This document shows positions 15,663 to 25,106 of a stretch of DNA of 64,000 bases, piece after piece (the first letter of the stretch is position 1; the number at the start of each line of letters is the position of its first letter). The notes beneath the pieces were generated by a model, which worked only from the letters and a program-made list of their open reading frames with translations, was not told the DNA's origin and ran no database searches. The DNA comes from Blastococcus sp. TF02-8 (GTDB taxonomy: Bacteria > Actinomycetota > Actinomycetes > Mycobacteriales > Geodermatophilaceae). Made by a program: the position numbers and the translations under genes. The stretch lies in assembly GCF_003319175.1 (NCBI RefSeq), contig NZ_QOHK01000006.1:62001-126000 (forward strand), written 5' to 3'.

Positions 15663-16091
15663 ATGCCGAAGACCACGAAGAAGGGCGACGCGAAGCAGTC
15701 CGAGCTGCCCAGCACGCTGCGCCGGTCGGAGAAGAAGGCCCAGCGCACGTTCACCAAGGCCTACGACTCCGCCATCGACGAGTACGACGACGAGGAGCGC
15801 GCCAACCGGACGGCGTGGGCCGCGGTGAAGCACTCCTTCGAGAAGGTGGGCGACCACTGGGAGAAGAAGGCGGGCGGCCGGAAGGGACCCTCCGACGAGC
15901 AGGCGAAGGGTGGCCGGGGCACCGGCAAGGCGACCGCGGGCGGCGTGGACGCCAACGCGACGAAGGACCACCTGCTGGAGCTGGCCAAGAAGCTCGACAT
16001 CTCCGGCCGGTCGAGCATGAAGAAGAAGGAACTGGTCGAGGCCATCCAGAAGGCGAACGACAGGAAGACCGCCGCCGCACGGAAGAAGTAG
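15663..16091 (+). CDS. ChaB-family protein with C-terminal Rho-N/SAP-like domain
   Basis: This 142-aa very basic protein starts at ATG 15663. Residues 14-60 form a ChaB domain (LPSTLRRSEKKAQRTFTKAY, then EERANRTAWAAVKHSFEKV). A Gly/Lys-rich linker follows, then a Rho-N/SAP-type helix-turn-helix segment (about 105-135: ATKDHLLELAKKLDISGRS and KKELVEAIQKAN) and a Lys/Arg tail. The domain pair suggests nucleic-acid binding. ChaB itself was named as a cation-transport regulator in E. coli, a role not evident here. It has a clear ribosome-binding site (GAGGAGAC) and its own upstream gap of about 115 bases. Confidence 0.8.
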   Translation: MPKTTKKGDAKQSELPSTLRRSEKKAQRTFTKAYDSAIDEYDDEERANRTAWAAVKHSFEKVGDHWEKKAGGRKGPSDEQAKGGRGTGKATAGGVDANATKDHLLELAKKLDISGRSSMKKKELVEAIQKANDRKTAAARKK

Positions 16092-16116
16092 CGCCGGCGA
16101 ACCGGGGGCGGCGGCC

Positions 16117-17411
16117 TCAGCCGAGCAGCAGGAACTCCGTCTGCCGGCCGCCGAGGAACTCCACGCCGTCCCCGGTGAGGGCGATGCCCTCCTCGAGCCC
16201 GAGCCGCACGCACTGCCCACCCCACTCGGGCACCGGCCGGCGCACCGCGAGCTCCAGGGCGTAGACGGTGTCGGGGTGCACCGGGTAGTCCCCGGCGCCC
16301 GGCACCCCACCCTGCTCGTCCCACTGGCCGATCGCCGGTCCCGCGCCGTGCCCGTGGAAGCCGACCGGGTGCGAGTAGACGTCGCCGTCGATCCCCTCGG
16401 CGGCCGCGGCGGCCCGCGCGGCGAAGAGCACCTCGTTGCCGGTCCGACCGGGCACGAACGCCTCGACGGTGAGCTCCTGCAGGCGGTTGGCGGCGGCCAG
16501 CGCGGTGCGCAGCCCCTCCGGGGGCGCGGTCTCGCCGGGGTGCAGGACGTAGGCGTTGCGCTGGTTGTCCGTGCGCAGCCCCAGGGAGCTCAGCCCGACG
16601 TCGCAGTGCAGGAGGTCACCGGGGCGGACCACCTCGTGCACCGGGACGGCCGGCAGCAGCGCGCCCTGCTCCTGGGCCAGCGGCACCCCGGCCCGCTGGA
16701 CCAGCACCGACGGCTGGAACCACGGGTCGACGCCGAGATCGTGCAGCCGCTGCCGATCCACCAGGCGATGTCCAGCGCGGTGCTCTCACCGACCCGGACC
16801 ACGCCCGGGGAGAAGGCCTCCTCGACGACGTCGTGCGCCATCCGGTTGAGCTGGTGCAGCGCAGCGACCTCCTCCGGTAGTCGCGTCTCCAGCCAGCCGA
16901 CCGCCAGCGGCTCGGCCGGGACCACGCGGTCGGCCCAGGGCCCGAGCGCCGCGAGCAGCTGCCGGTGCTCGGTGTGCGAGAGGCCGTCGGCCAGCGCGAA
17001 GTGCTCGGAGACGTCGATGCCGATGCGCCGCGGCTCGGCCTGCTCGACGAAGCGGCGGACCTCGGCCCACTGCGCCTCGGCTCCCGCGGATGCCCCCGGC
17101 GTCCAGGCGGGGAGGAACTGCCCCACCGCATAGCGGGACACCGCCGCCGGCGTCACGCCGTCGTCACTGCGGTGCAGGACGAGGATGGTGCGCCGCCGGG
17201 CGGAGAGCCAGGTCGCCGGCAGCAGGGTGGAGAGCACCGGGTCCTCGTTGTACTCGCGGCCGGCGACGATCCACAGGTCGATGCCGGTGCGGTCCATCAG
17301 CCCGGGGAGGACGTCGAGCAGACGCTGGGTGAGCCAGCGGTCGCGCACGTCGGCCTGCTCGCGGAGCGGGAGCGGCATCGTCCGCAGCGGCGGCGGCCCG
17401 ACGAGCGACAT
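16117..17411 (-). pseudogene. M24-family metallopeptidase (Xaa-Pro aminopeptidase-like), frameshifted
   Basis: Two overlapping frames encode successive parts of one M24 peptidase. The N-terminal part (ATG 17411, or 17378) carries the creatinase-like domain (LWIVAGREYNED) and runs into STALDIAWWI. The family continuation, RLHDLGVDPWFQPSV, is in the next frame, and the join lies near 16750-16760, consistent with loss of one base. All five metal ligands are present downstream: LLHCDVG, RTDNQRN, FHGHGAG, ALELAV and LEEGIAL. The reconstructed protein would be about 430 aa, normal for the family. Intact catalytic residues on both sides suggest either a very recent mutation or a sequencing error. 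The C-terminal frame could also be read from an ATG at 16761. Confidence 0.75.
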
Positions 17412-17487
17412 GGCTCTAGAAAAACAGAGAACCGCCGAACCCACCCGGCGAGAGCCGAGGCCCGGTGCGCCGAGCGGGTGGCCCGTG

Positions 17488-18597
17488 CTAGGCCGTCGTC
17501 GGCTCCGGTCGGGGCGCGCGTGTCGCCGGTGCGGCGACGGCGACCCTGTCCCGCCCGCGACGCTTGGCGTCGTACATCGCGGCATCGGCGCGGTCGACCA
17601 GCCGCCACAGGGCCGCGATGGGGTCCTCGCCGTCCTGCGGGCGGGCGACCGCGAGACCCACCGACGCCGTGACCCCGTACCCGTCGGCCGTCCGGCCCGC
17701 CGAGACGGCGGCCCGCAAGCGCTCGCCGAGTTGGTGGCCCTCGCCGGGGTCCGCGACCAGACCGAGCACGACGAGCTCCTCCCCGCCGGTGCGGGCCAGG
17801 ACGTCGGCCGGCCGGACGGTGGTCCGCAGGGCGTCTGCGACGGCGCCGAGCACCTGGTCGCCGACGGCGTGCCCGAACTGGTCGTTGAGCCGCTTGAAGT
17901 GGTCGAGGTCGAGCACCATCGCGGTCACCTGGATGCCCTCGCGCCGGGCCTGCCGCCACAGCCGGGGAGCCTGCTCCACGAGGAACCGGCGGTTGTGCAG
18001 ACCGGTCAGCGGATCCAGCCGGGTGAGGGTCTCGGTGGCCGCCAGCAGCCGCTGCACCCGGCGCCGGAGGACGGCGACGCCGAGGGCCGCCGCGTTCAGC
18101 GTCCCGGCGCTGACACCGACCTGCACACCGAGGCCGACGGCGCTGTCGTAGCTGGGCCACAGCGCCGCCACGCAGACGGCCGCGGTGACCACCATGTGCA
18201 CGCCCAGCTGCCGTGGATCGAGGAACCACGCGGCCACCAGCGAGGGGAACAGCAGCATGAGGGGTGTGGCGTAGCGCAGCGGGTCGTGGATGCAGAGGAC
18301 GACGGCGAGGTAGGTCAGGTCGCCCAGCAGCACCAGCCAGAAGGTGTGCCGGGCACCGACGCGACCGCGCACGGCGATGGTCGCCCCCAGCGCGAGGAGG
18401 CCGAGCATGGTCGCTCCGTAGACCCAGCGACCGGCGCCGTCGCGCAGGACTCCCTGCACCACCAGGTTGATCGAGCCCATCAGGCCGCCGGTGACCAGCA
18501 GCGCGGCGAGGGTCAGCGCGGCGAGCCGGCCCTCGGGGAGCCGGGGCGGCTCGACGTGGACCCCGGGCACCGGGGCCGGGGCATCCAGGCTGGTCAC
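17488..18597 (-). CDS. Membrane-bound diguanylate cyclase (GGDEF domain)
   Basis: This 369-aa protein starts at GTG 18597; the longer open frame would overlap the well-supported SPOR gene on the other strand. The N-terminal 190 residues contain about six membrane helices. The C-terminal GGDEF domain has DPLTGLHNRR, DLDHFKRLND and the active-site loop RTGGEELVVL. An RPAD inhibitory-site motif lies 5 residues before the loop, so product inhibition is likely. It should make cyclic-di-GMP from two GTP at the membrane in response to an unknown signal. It is monocistronic and lies divergent to the small SPOR gene. Confidence 0.88.
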   Translation of the reverse strand: MTSLDAPAPVPGVHVEPPRLPEGRLAALTLAALLVTGGLMGSINLVVQGVLRDGAGRWVYGATMLGLLALGATIAVRGRVGARHTFWLVLLGDLTYLAVVLCIHDPLRYATPLMLLFPSLVAAWFLDPRQLGVHMVVTAAVCVAALWPSYDSAVGLGVQVGVSAGTLNAAALGVAVLRRRVQRLLAATETLTRLDPLTGLHNRRFLVEQAPRLWRQARREGIQVTAMVLDLDHFKRLNDQFGHAVGDQVLGAVADALRTTVRPADVLARTGGEELVVLGLVADPGEGHQLGERLRAAVSAGRTADGYGVTASVGLAVARPQDGEDPIAALWRLVDRADAAMYDAKRRGRDRVAVAAPATRAPRPEPTTA

Positions 18598-18717
18598 GAG
18601 GGCAGGATGCCGTACCGGACCCGTTCGCGGGAGCGACTTCCGCGCGGTGCGGCCACCGGGCGCGGGCGGGGGACGGGGATGGAAGGCTGGACGGGACGAC
18701 GAGCGAAGGAGGCGCGC

Positions 18718-18900
18718 ATGCCCGAGGGACCCTGGTTCTTCTGTCTCAAGCACCACACGGTGGAGCCGCGCGAGGGGTGCGCCGAGAAGCACCGCCTGGG
18801 CCCGTACGACACCCGTGAGGAGGCCGAGCACGCGCTGCAGCACCTCGCCGAGCGCAACGAGCAGATCGACGCCGAGGACCGCGAGTGGAAGGGCGACTGA
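18718..18900 (+). CDS. Small SPOR-like protein
   Basis: This 60-aa protein starts at ATG 18718 with an excellent ribosome-binding site (AAGGAGG, about 5 bases upstream), which fixes the start despite a much longer open frame. The sequence MPEGPWFFCLKHHTVEPREGC followed by DTREEAEHALQHLAERN (given here in short parts) matches small actinobacterial proteins annotated as SPOR-domain containing, although it is much shorter than a classical peptidoglycan-binding SPOR domain. It has no signal peptide, so a cytoplasmic location is expected. Two cysteines and three histidines near the N-terminus could bind metal. Confidence 0.75.
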   Translation: MPEGPWFFCLKHHTVEPREGCAEKHRLGPYDTREEAEHALQHLAERNEQIDAEDREWKGD

Positions 18901-18973
18901 TCGTCGTCATGGCCGCGCGGGGCATGATCGGGGCCGAGCGTCCGGACTCCCCGGCGCCGCGGGAGGGGTGGAC

Positions 18974-19669
18974 GTGACGGACGGTCGCGCGGTCGAGGAA
19001 CTGGTCGTCGGGGTGCTGGGCGGCACCGGGCCGCAGGGGCGCGGGCTCGCCGTCCGCCTGGCGGCGCAGGGTCAGCGCATCCTGCTGGGCTCCCGCGATG
19101 CCGACCGCGCCGCCGAGGTCGCCGCCGAGGTGGCCGAACGTGCCGCCACGGTCGCCGGCGACGTCGAGGTGTCGGTGACCGGCGGGTCGAACGTGGACGT
19201 CGCCGGTGCCGCGGACCTGGTCATCGTCGCCGTCCCCTTCGCCGGGCACGCCGACACGCTGCGCGAGCTGGTCACCCCGCTGGCCGGGAAGGTCGTCGTC
19301 GACTGCGTGGTCCCGATGGGGTTCGACGAGCTCGGCGCCTACGTGCTCGACGTCGAGGAGGGGAGTGTCGCGCAGCAGGCGGCGGCGCTCCTGCCGGACT
19401 CGCACGTGGTCGGTGCGTTCCACCACTTGTCGGCGAAGCTGCTCGAGGACCTGTCGAAGCCCACGCTCGAGGGCGACGTGATGGTGGTCGGCGACGACCG
19501 CGCGTCGATGGACACCGTGCAGGCGCTGGCCGGCCGGCTGCCCGGCATGCGCGGGATCTACGCCGGGCGGCTGCGCAACGCCCGCCAGGTCGAGGCGCTC
19601 ACGATCAACCTCGTGTCGGTGAACCGGCGGTACAAGGTGCACGCCGGGGTCCGCATCACCGACGTCTGA
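18974..19669 (+). CDS. npdG: NADPH-dependent F420 reductase
   Basis: This protein of about 231 aa transfers hydride between NADPH and coenzyme F420. The N-terminal Rossmann motif is GVLGGTGPQGRGLAVRLA, followed by the NADP-phosphate-binding LLGSRD. Family segments DLVIVAVPFAGHADTL, VVDCVVPMGF and VGAFHHLSAKLL (active-site region) are present. GTG 18974 has a GGAGGGG box; GTG 18968 is an alternative two codons earlier. Its presence shows the organism uses F420, in agreement with the LLM-family oxidoreductase at 40.1 kb. It appears to be a single-gene unit. Confidence 0.88.
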   Translation: MTDGRAVEELVVGVLGGTGPQGRGLAVRLAAQGQRILLGSRDADRAAEVAAEVAERAATVAGDVEVSVTGGSNVDVAGAADLVIVAVPFAGHADTLRELVTPLAGKVVVDCVVPMGFDELGAYVLDVEEGSVAQQAAALLPDSHVVGAFHHLSAKLLEDLSKPTLEGDVMVVGDDRASMDTVQALAGRLPGMRGIYAGRLRNARQVEALTINLVSVNRRYKVHAGVRITDV

Positions 19670-19688
19670 GGCGTCCCGACCGCCACCT

Positions 19689-19760
19689 CGCCGGCCTTCT
19701 CCCGACATTGCCCGCGCGATCGCGCCGGTGACGTCCGGAGAACGCACGCAGGGTCACGTC
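19689..19760 (-). repeat. Diverged inverted repeat, left copy
   Basis: The reverse complement of 19689-19760 aligns without gaps to 20762-20833 over 72 bases at roughly three-quarters identity. Shared blocks include ACCCTGCG, GATCGCGC and GTCGGGAG. The two copies face each other around the AbiEi-like gene. Confidence 0.55.
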
Positions 19761-19836
19761 GTCCACAGGCCGGCCCGTCGTCCACCGCCCGAGCCGACCG
19801 CACCCCCGCTCTCCGATCGTGCGCGACCGTGCAGGG

Positions 19837-20763
19837 ATGCAGTCCTGGGAACCGCCCGACCTGATCCTGCGCCGCACCGCCCTCGCCGACGGGTGGTCCG
19901 ACGACGAGCTCGCCCGGCAGTTGCGCCGGGGGGAGCTGACGCGGCTACGACCCGGTGCCTACCTGCCCGTGGACACGACCCGTGACCCTGTCCGGAGGCA
20001 CGCGACGCTGCTCGCGGCAACCCTCGCCGCACTCCGCAGGCCGGCGGTGGTGAGCCACCAGTCGGCGGCGGTGCTCCTCGGTCTGCCCCTGTGGGGCGTC
20101 CGGCTGGACCGTGTGCACGTCACCCGTCGGCCGCCGGCGTCGAGCGAGGTCGGGCGGCACCTCCGATGCCACGTCGCCGGCCTCGACGACGACGACGTCG
20201 TGGATGTGGGCGGCGTGGCGGTGACCAGCCCCGTGCGGACGGCCCTCGACCTTGCGCGGACACTGGCCTTCGAGCCGGCAGTCGTCGCGCTGGACGCCTG
20301 GCTCGGCCGGAAGCGGCTGGACCCGGTGCAGCTCGCCGAGCGGACGACCGGGCTCGGCCGGATGCCGGGAGCACGTGCCGCCGCCCGGGCGGTCCGGTTC
20401 GCGGACGGCCGGAGCGAGAGCGTCGGGGAGAGCCGGAGCCGGGTGCTGCTGCACCGGCTCGGACTGGCGCCGTCGACCCTGCAGCTGGAGATCCGCACCC
20501 CGGACGGCGGGCGGGTCGCCCGGGCGGACCTCGCCTGGGAGTCCGAGCGGGTGGTCGGTGAGTTCGACGGGCGGGTGAAGTACGGGCGTCTGCTCCGGGC
20601 GGGCCAGCAGCCCGGGGACGTCGTGTTCGAGGAGAAGCGCCGTGAGGACGCGATCCGCGACGAGGACTGGGGCGTGGTCCGCTGGACCTGGGCCGAGCTG
20701 CTTCCCGACGTGCTCGGACCACGGGTCCAGCGGGCGCTCGAACGCGGCCGGCGCCGGGCGTGA
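19837..20763 (+). CDS. AbiEi-like antitoxin-type protein with C-terminal nuclease-fold (DUF559-like) region
   Basis: This 308-aa protein starts at ATG 19837 (MQSWEPPDL) after an AGGG box. The N-terminal winged-helix region (about 8-90: ALADGWSDDELARQLRRGEL, then LRPGAYLPVD) resembles AbiEi antitoxin N-terminal domains. The C-terminal part (about 195-300) resembles the DUF559/Vsr-like restriction-endonuclease fold (RVLLHRLGLAP, ADLAWESERVVGEFDG, then a conserved lysine). Such stand-alone proteins are multi-copy in many actinobacteria, without the AbiEii toxin; none is adjacent here. The role may be regulatory or defensive, but is unproven. The gene is flanked by inverted repeats, which hints at mobility as a cassette. 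Confidence 0.7.
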   Translation: MQSWEPPDLILRRTALADGWSDDELARQLRRGELTRLRPGAYLPVDTTRDPVRRHATLLAATLAALRRPAVVSHQSAAVLLGLPLWGVRLDRVHVTRRPPASSEVGRHLRCHVAGLDDDDVVDVGGVAVTSPVRTALDLARTLAFEPAVVALDAWLGRKRLDPVQLAERTTGLGRMPGARAAARAVRFADGRSESVGESRSRVLLHRLGLAPSTLQLEIRTPDGGRVARADLAWESERVVGEFDGRVKYGRLLRAGQQPGDVVFEEKRREDAIRDEDWGVVRWTWAELLPDVLGPRVQRALERGRRRA

Positions 20764-20833
20764 CCTCACCCTGCGGGCGGTTTCCCGACGACCGGGGCGA
20801 GATCGCGCCGGCACCGTCGGGAGCGGGCCCGCA
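20762..20833 (+). repeat. Diverged inverted repeat, right copy
   Basis: This is the partner of 19689-19760 in opposite orientation. It begins within the stop codon of the AbiEi-like gene and ends 15 bases before the panB stop. It contains the internal GGGCGAGATCGCGCC block also present, diverged, in the left copy. Confidence 0.55.
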
Positions 20834-20848
20834 CGGTCGCGGCGCCGG

Positions 20849-21679
20849 CTACTCGAAGGAGTGCTCGGGCCCGGGGAAGACCCCGCCGCGGACGTCGTCG
20901 GCGAACTCGGTGGCCGCCCGGACGAGCTCCGCGCGCAGCTCGGCGTACTTCTTCACGAACCTGGGCATGCGGCCGGCGTTGAGCCCGGCCATGTCGGTCC
21001 AGACCAGCACCTGGGCGTCGCAGTCGATGCCGGCGCCGATGCCCACGGTCGGGATGGCGAGCTCCTCGGTCACCCGGCCGGCGATCTCGGCCGGCACCAT
21101 CTCCAGGACGACGGCGAACGCCCCGGCCTCCTGCACGGCGTGCGCGTCGGCCAGCAGCTGCTCGGCGCCCGCGCCTCGGCCCTGCACCCGGAAGCCACCG
21201 AGGGCGTGCTCGCTCTGCGGCGTGAAGCCGATGTGCGCCATCACCGGGATGCCTGACTCGGTGAGCAGCTTGATCTGGGGGGCGACCCGGACGCCGCCCT
21301 CGAGCTTGACCGCCTGCGCGCCGCCCTCCTTCATCAGGCGGACCGCGGTGTCGAACGCCTGCTGCGGGCCCGACTCGTAGGAGCCGAAGGGCATGTCGGC
21401 GACGATCAGCGCGCGCTTCGTGGAGCGGGTGACCGCCTTGGTCATGAAGAGGATGTCCTCGACCGTGACCGGCACCGTGCTGGTGTGGCCCATGACGACG
21501 TTGCCCGCGGAGTCGCCGACGAGCATGACGGGGATGCCGGCCTCCTCGAAGATGGCCGCGGCGTAGGTGTCGTAGGCGGTCAGCATCGCCCACTTCTCGC
21601 CCCGGGACTTCGCCTGCTGCAGGTGGTGGACCCGCACCCGCGAGGTCGACGTGCCGCCGTACAGCACCGATTCGGTCAC
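20849..21679 (-). CDS. panB: 3-methyl-2-oxobutanoate hydroxymethyltransferase
   Basis: This 276-aa enzyme is the first committed step of pantothenate (CoA) synthesis: 2-oxoisovalerate plus 5,10-methylene-THF gives ketopantoate. Family motifs are clear: [41 protein letters not shown], the HIGFTPQS segment and [16 protein letters not shown] (in part). GTG 21679 follows a CAGGGAG box; the longer open frame upstream is the antisense of nadE. It follows nadE by about 30 bases on the same strand and is probably co-transcribed. M. tuberculosis has panB (Rv2225) in the same neighbourhood next to glnA2. Confidence 0.93.
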   Translation of the reverse strand: MTESVLYGGTSTSRVRVHHLQQAKSRGEKWAMLTAYDTYAAAIFEEAGIPVMLVGDSAGNVVMGHTSTVPVTVEDILFMTKAVTRSTKRALIVADMPFGSYESGPQQAFDTAVRLMKEGGAQAVKLEGGVRVAPQIKLLTESGIPVMAHIGFTPQSEHALGGFRVQGRGAGAEQLLADAHAVQEAGAFAVVLEMVPAEIAGRVTEELAIPTVGIGAGIDCDAQVLVWTDMAGLNAGRMPRFVKKYAELRAELVRAATEFADDVRGGVFPGPEHSFE

Positions 21680-21710
21680 GCTCTGCTCCCTGCTGGACTC
21701 GCGAGCTCGT

Positions 21711-23543
21711 TCACGACGCTCCTTCGCGGACGGTGGGCAGGGTCTCCCGCCACCGGTTGGTGATGGGCAGCCGCCGGTCGCGGCCGAACGCCTTGAGGCT
21801 GATCTTGGTGCCGGGCGCGGACTGGCGGCGCTTGAACTCGGCGGCGTCCACCAACCGGAGCACCCGCGCCACCACCTCGGCGTCGTGCCCGCGCTCCAGG
21901 AGCTGGGCCATGCCGAGGTCGCGGTCGACGTAGTCGGCGATGACCGCGTCGAGCTCGTCGTAGGAGGGCAGCGAGTCGCTGTCCTGCTGGCCGGGTGCGA
22001 GCTCCGCGGACGGCGGCTTCTCGATCGAGTTCGCGGGGATGGGCTCGGTCTCCCCGCGCCGCCGCGCCTCGGCGTTCCGCCAGCGGGCCAGCTCCCAGAC
22101 CAGGGTCTTGGGCACGTCCTTGATGGGGGCGAACCCGCCCGCGGCGTCGCCGTAGAGCGTGGAGTAGCCGACGGCGACCTCGCTCTTGTTCGACGTCGCC
22201 AGCAGCAGGTGCCCGTGCTGGTTGGACAGCCCCATGAGCAGCGTGCCGCGCACGCGGGCCTGCAGGTTCTCCGCCGCGACCCCGGTGAGGTCGACCGACT
22301 TCTCGTAGGCCTCGACCATCGGCGCGATCGGGACGACGGAGTAGTGCATGCCCAGGCGCTTCGCCGAGTCCTCGGCGTCGGAGAGCGAGTGCTCGCTGGA
22401 CCACTTCGAGGGCAGCCCGACGCCGTGCACCCGGTCGGCACCCAGCGCGTCGACGGCGAGCGCGGCGACCAGCGCCGAGTCGATGCCCCCGGACATGCCG
22501 AGCACCACCGAGGGCATGCCGTTCTTGTCGATGAAGTCCTCGAGGCCCAGCACGAGGGCGCGCCAGACCTCCTCGCAATCGCTGAGCGGCTCCACGATCG
22601 TGGCCGGCCGCGCCTCGAAGGCCGGCACGGGGTCCTCGCTCAGCACGTGACGGGTGACGGTCATCGGGCCGACCCGGCCCTCCCGCCGCTGCGGCACCGA
22701 ACCGGGGTGCAGGTCCAGGTCGACGGTGAGCAGGTGCTCGACGAACTGCGGCGCGCGGGCCAGCAGCTCACCGGTGGGTGAGACCGCCATCGAGTCGCCG
22801 TCGAAGACCAGCTCGTCCTGCCCGCCCACCTGGTTGCAGTAGAGGATCGCCGCCCGCGCCTCGGCGGCCCGGCGCTGCACCAGCGGCAGCCGCAGGTCGT
22901 CCTTCGCCCGCTCGTAGGGGGAGGCGTTCGGGGAGACGACCAGGTCGACACCGGCCCCACCCGCGACGCCGCACGGGCCGCCCTCGACCCACAGGTCCTC
23001 GCAGACGGTGAGCGCGACGTCGACCCCGTGCAGCCGCACGACCGGCAGCTCGGTTCCCGGCACGAAGTAGCGGGCCTCGTCGAAGACGCCGTAGTTGGGC
23101 AGGTGCCGCTTGTAGTAGCGGGTGACGACGTCGCCGCCGTGCAGCAGCGCCGCCGCGTTGCGGGGGGCGCCCCGGCGGGGATTGGCGTCCGTCGGCCGGT
23201 CGTCGTCGGCGCCGGGGTCGTCGACCGGGGCCGGGCCCGCGCCGTGCGTGTGGGCCAGGTAGCCGACGACGACGGCGAGGTCCCCGAGGCCCTCGGCGGC
23301 CAGCCGGGCGGCCAGGTCCACCAGGGCCTGCTCGCTGGCGTGCGCGAAGGACTCCCGCAGCACCAGGTCCTCGGCCGGGTACCCGGTCAGCGTCATCTCC
23401 GGGAAGACGACGAGATGGGTGCCCGCCTCGGCAGCCTTCGCGGCCCACCGGACGACGAGGTCGCTGTTGCCCTCGATGTCGCCGACCCGGGTGTCGACCT
23501 GGGCGAGGGACACCCGCAACTGCACCGGCTGCTGTTCGGTCAC
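21711..23543 (-). CDS. nadE: Glutamine-dependent NAD+ synthetase
   Basis: This roughly 610-aa protein joins a nitrilase-type glutaminase (about 1-290) to an NH3-dependent NAD+ synthetase (about 310-610). Glutaminase residues are visible as [10 protein letters not shown] (Glu), [14 protein letters not shown] (Lys) and LTVCEDLW (Cys). The synthetase carries the ATP pyrophosphatase loop [14 protein letters not shown] and [21 protein letters not shown] 23543 with a GAGG box 8 bases upstream is chosen; GTG 23564 would add 7 residues. It diverges from glnA2, and the intervening 134 bases hold both promoters. The length is normal for the short actinobacterial/proteobacterial form. Confidence 0.92.
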   Translation of the reverse strand: MTEQQPVQLRVSLAQVDTRVGDIEGNSDLVVRWAAKAAEAGTHLVVFPEMTLTGYPAEDLVLRESFAHASEQALVDLAARLAAEGLGDLAVVVGYLAHTHGAGPAPVDDPGADDDRPTDANPRRGAPRNAAALLHGGDVVTRYYKRHLPNYGVFDEARYFVPGTELPVVRLHGVDVALTVCEDLWVEGGPCGVAGGAGVDLVVSPNASPYERAKDDLRLPLVQRRAAEARAAILYCNQVGGQDELVFDGDSMAVSPTGELLARAPQFVEHLLTVDLDLHPGSVPQRREGRVGPMTVTRHVLSEDPVPAFEARPATIVEPLSDCEEVWRALVLGLEDFIDKNGMPSVVLGMSGGIDSALVAALAVDALGADRVHGVGLPSKWSSEHSLSDAEDSAKRLGMHYSVVPIAPMVEAYEKSVDLTGVAAENLQARVRGTLLMGLSNQHGHLLLATSNKSEVAVGYSTLYGDAAGGFAPIKDVPKTLVWELARWRNAEARRRGETEPIPANSIEKPPSAELAPGQQDSDSLPSYDELDAVIADYVDRDLGMAQLLERGHDAEVVARVLRLVDAAEFKRRQSAPGTKISLKAFGRDRRLPITNRWRETLPTVREGAS

Positions 23544-23677
23544 GCGCCCATCCTCGTCGTCCACCAGGCACGACGGCCAGGTGGGGCCGCGACACGGCTG
23601 CCGGAAACCGTGTGGGCGTCGCCCGGACGAGGCAGGCTTGGGGCGACGTCACACTCCCGAAACGAGCGGACTGGATC

Positions 23678-25027
23678 ATGGCGGGCATGGACCGACAGCA
23701 GGAGTTCGTCCTGCGCACCCTGGAAGAGCGCGACATCCGCTTCGTGCGGCTGTGGTTCACCGACGTCTCCGGCTACCTGAAGGCCGTCGCCGTGGCCCCG
23801 GCCGAGATCGAGGCGGCGTTCGCCGAGGGCATCGGCTTCGACGGCTCGGCGATCGAGGGCTTCGCCCGGGTCTACGAGTCGGACATGCTGGCCAAGCCCG
23901 ACCCGGGCACCTTCCAGGTGATGCCGGCGACCAAGGGCGGGACCAGCGACACCGCGCGGATGTTCTGCGACATCACGCTGCCCGACGGCTCGCCGTCGTG
24001 GGCCGACCCGCGGCACGTGCTGCGGCGTGCGCTGGCCAAGGCCGCCGACATGGGGTTCACCTTCTACACGCACCCCGAGATCGAGTTCTTCCTGCTCAAG
24101 GACCTGCCGACCGACGGCACCCCGCCGCAGCCCGCCGACACCGGCGGCTACTTCGACCTGTCCACGCACAACGTGGCGCACGACTTCCGTCGCGAGGCGG
24201 TCTTCGCGCTGGAGGCCATGGGCATCTCGGTGGAGTTCAGCCACCACGAGGTCGCGCCCGGCCAGCAGGAGATCGACCTGCGCTACGCCGACGCCCTGTC
24301 GATGGCGGACAACATCATGACGCTGCGGCACGTCGTCCGTGAGGTGGCCCTGGCGCAGGACGTGCACGCCACCTTCATGCCCAAGCCGTTCACCGAGCTG
24401 GCCGGCTCGGCGATGCACACGCACCTCTCGCTGTTCGAGGGGGACCGCAACGCCTTCCACGACCCGGCCGACCCGATGCGGCTGTCGACGACCGGCAAGC
24501 AGTTCATCGCCGGGCTGCTCACCCACGCCCGCGAGGTCACCGCGATCACCAACCAGACGGTGAACTCCTACCGGCGGCTGCTCGCCGGCACCGAGGCCCC
24601 GACGGCGGCGACGTGGGGCCGGGCCAACCGCTCCGCGCTGGTCCGCCTGCCCAGCTACAAGCCGAGCAAGGCGCAGTCGGCCCGGGTCGAGGTCCGCTCG
24701 CCGGACTCCGCGTGCAACCCGTACCTGACCTTCGCCGTCCTGCTCGCCGCCGGTCTGCGCGGGATCGAGAAGGGCTACGAGCTGCCGCCGGAGGCCGAGG
24801 ACGACGTCTGGTCGCTCACCGACACCGAGCGCCGCGCCGCCGGCTACGAGGACCTGCCGGTGAGCCTGGGCGAGGCGCTGACCGCGATGCAGGGCAGCGA
24901 GCTGGTCGCCGAGACGCTGGGCGAGCACGTGTTCGAGTTCTTCCTGCGCAACAAGTGGGAGGAGTTCAACTCCTACCGGCAGAACGTCACGCCGTTCGAG
25001 CTCCAGCGGTACCTGCCGGGCCTGTAG
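23678..25027 (+). CDS. glnA2: Glutamine synthetase-like protein GlnA2 (GSI-alpha type)
   Basis: This protein of about 449 aa is closely similar in remembered sequence to M. tuberculosis GlnA2 (RTLEERDIRFVRLWFTDV, FDGSAIEGFARV, SFMPKP-like FMPKPF, the MHTHLSLFEG metal/ammonium region and NRSALVRLP). The start is ATG 23678 or 23687. Unlike GlnA1 (34.8 kb) it lacks the LYxLPPEE adenylylation loop; the equivalent stretch reads DDVWSLTDTE with Trp in place of Tyr, so GlnE should not adenylylate it. It heads a plus-strand run with a glutamine amidotransferase and glnE. Confidence 0.92.
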   Translation: MAGMDRQQEFVLRTLEERDIRFVRLWFTDVSGYLKAVAVAPAEIEAAFAEGIGFDGSAIEGFARVYESDMLAKPDPGTFQVMPATKGGTSDTARMFCDITLPDGSPSWADPRHVLRRALAKAADMGFTFYTHPEIEFFLLKDLPTDGTPPQPADTGGYFDLSTHNVAHDFRREAVFALEAMGISVEFSHHEVAPGQQEIDLRYADALSMADNIMTLRHVVREVALAQDVHATFMPKPFTELAGSAMHTHLSLFEGDRNAFHDPADPMRLSTTGKQFIAGLLTHAREVTAITNQTVNSYRRLLAGTEAPTAATWGRANRSALVRLPSYKPSKAQSARVEVRSPDSACNPYLTFAVLLAAGLRGIEKGYELPPEAEDDVWSLTDTERRAAGYEDLPVSLGEALTAMQGSELVAETLGEHVFEFFLRNKWEEFNSYRQNVTPFELQRYLPGL

Positions 25028-25106
25028 GAGGACCCCCCTCGCCCCCCGCGACGCGCTCCGCGACGCCGCGGGGCCCTGCGAGGGGGCCGTTCCATAAGCT
25101 CACCTC

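Noticed and set aside
16117-16761. The C-terminal M24 frame as an independent gene
   Set aside because: It lacks the first half of the M24 fold, has no ribosome-binding site at its ATG, and continues exactly where the upstream frame breaks.
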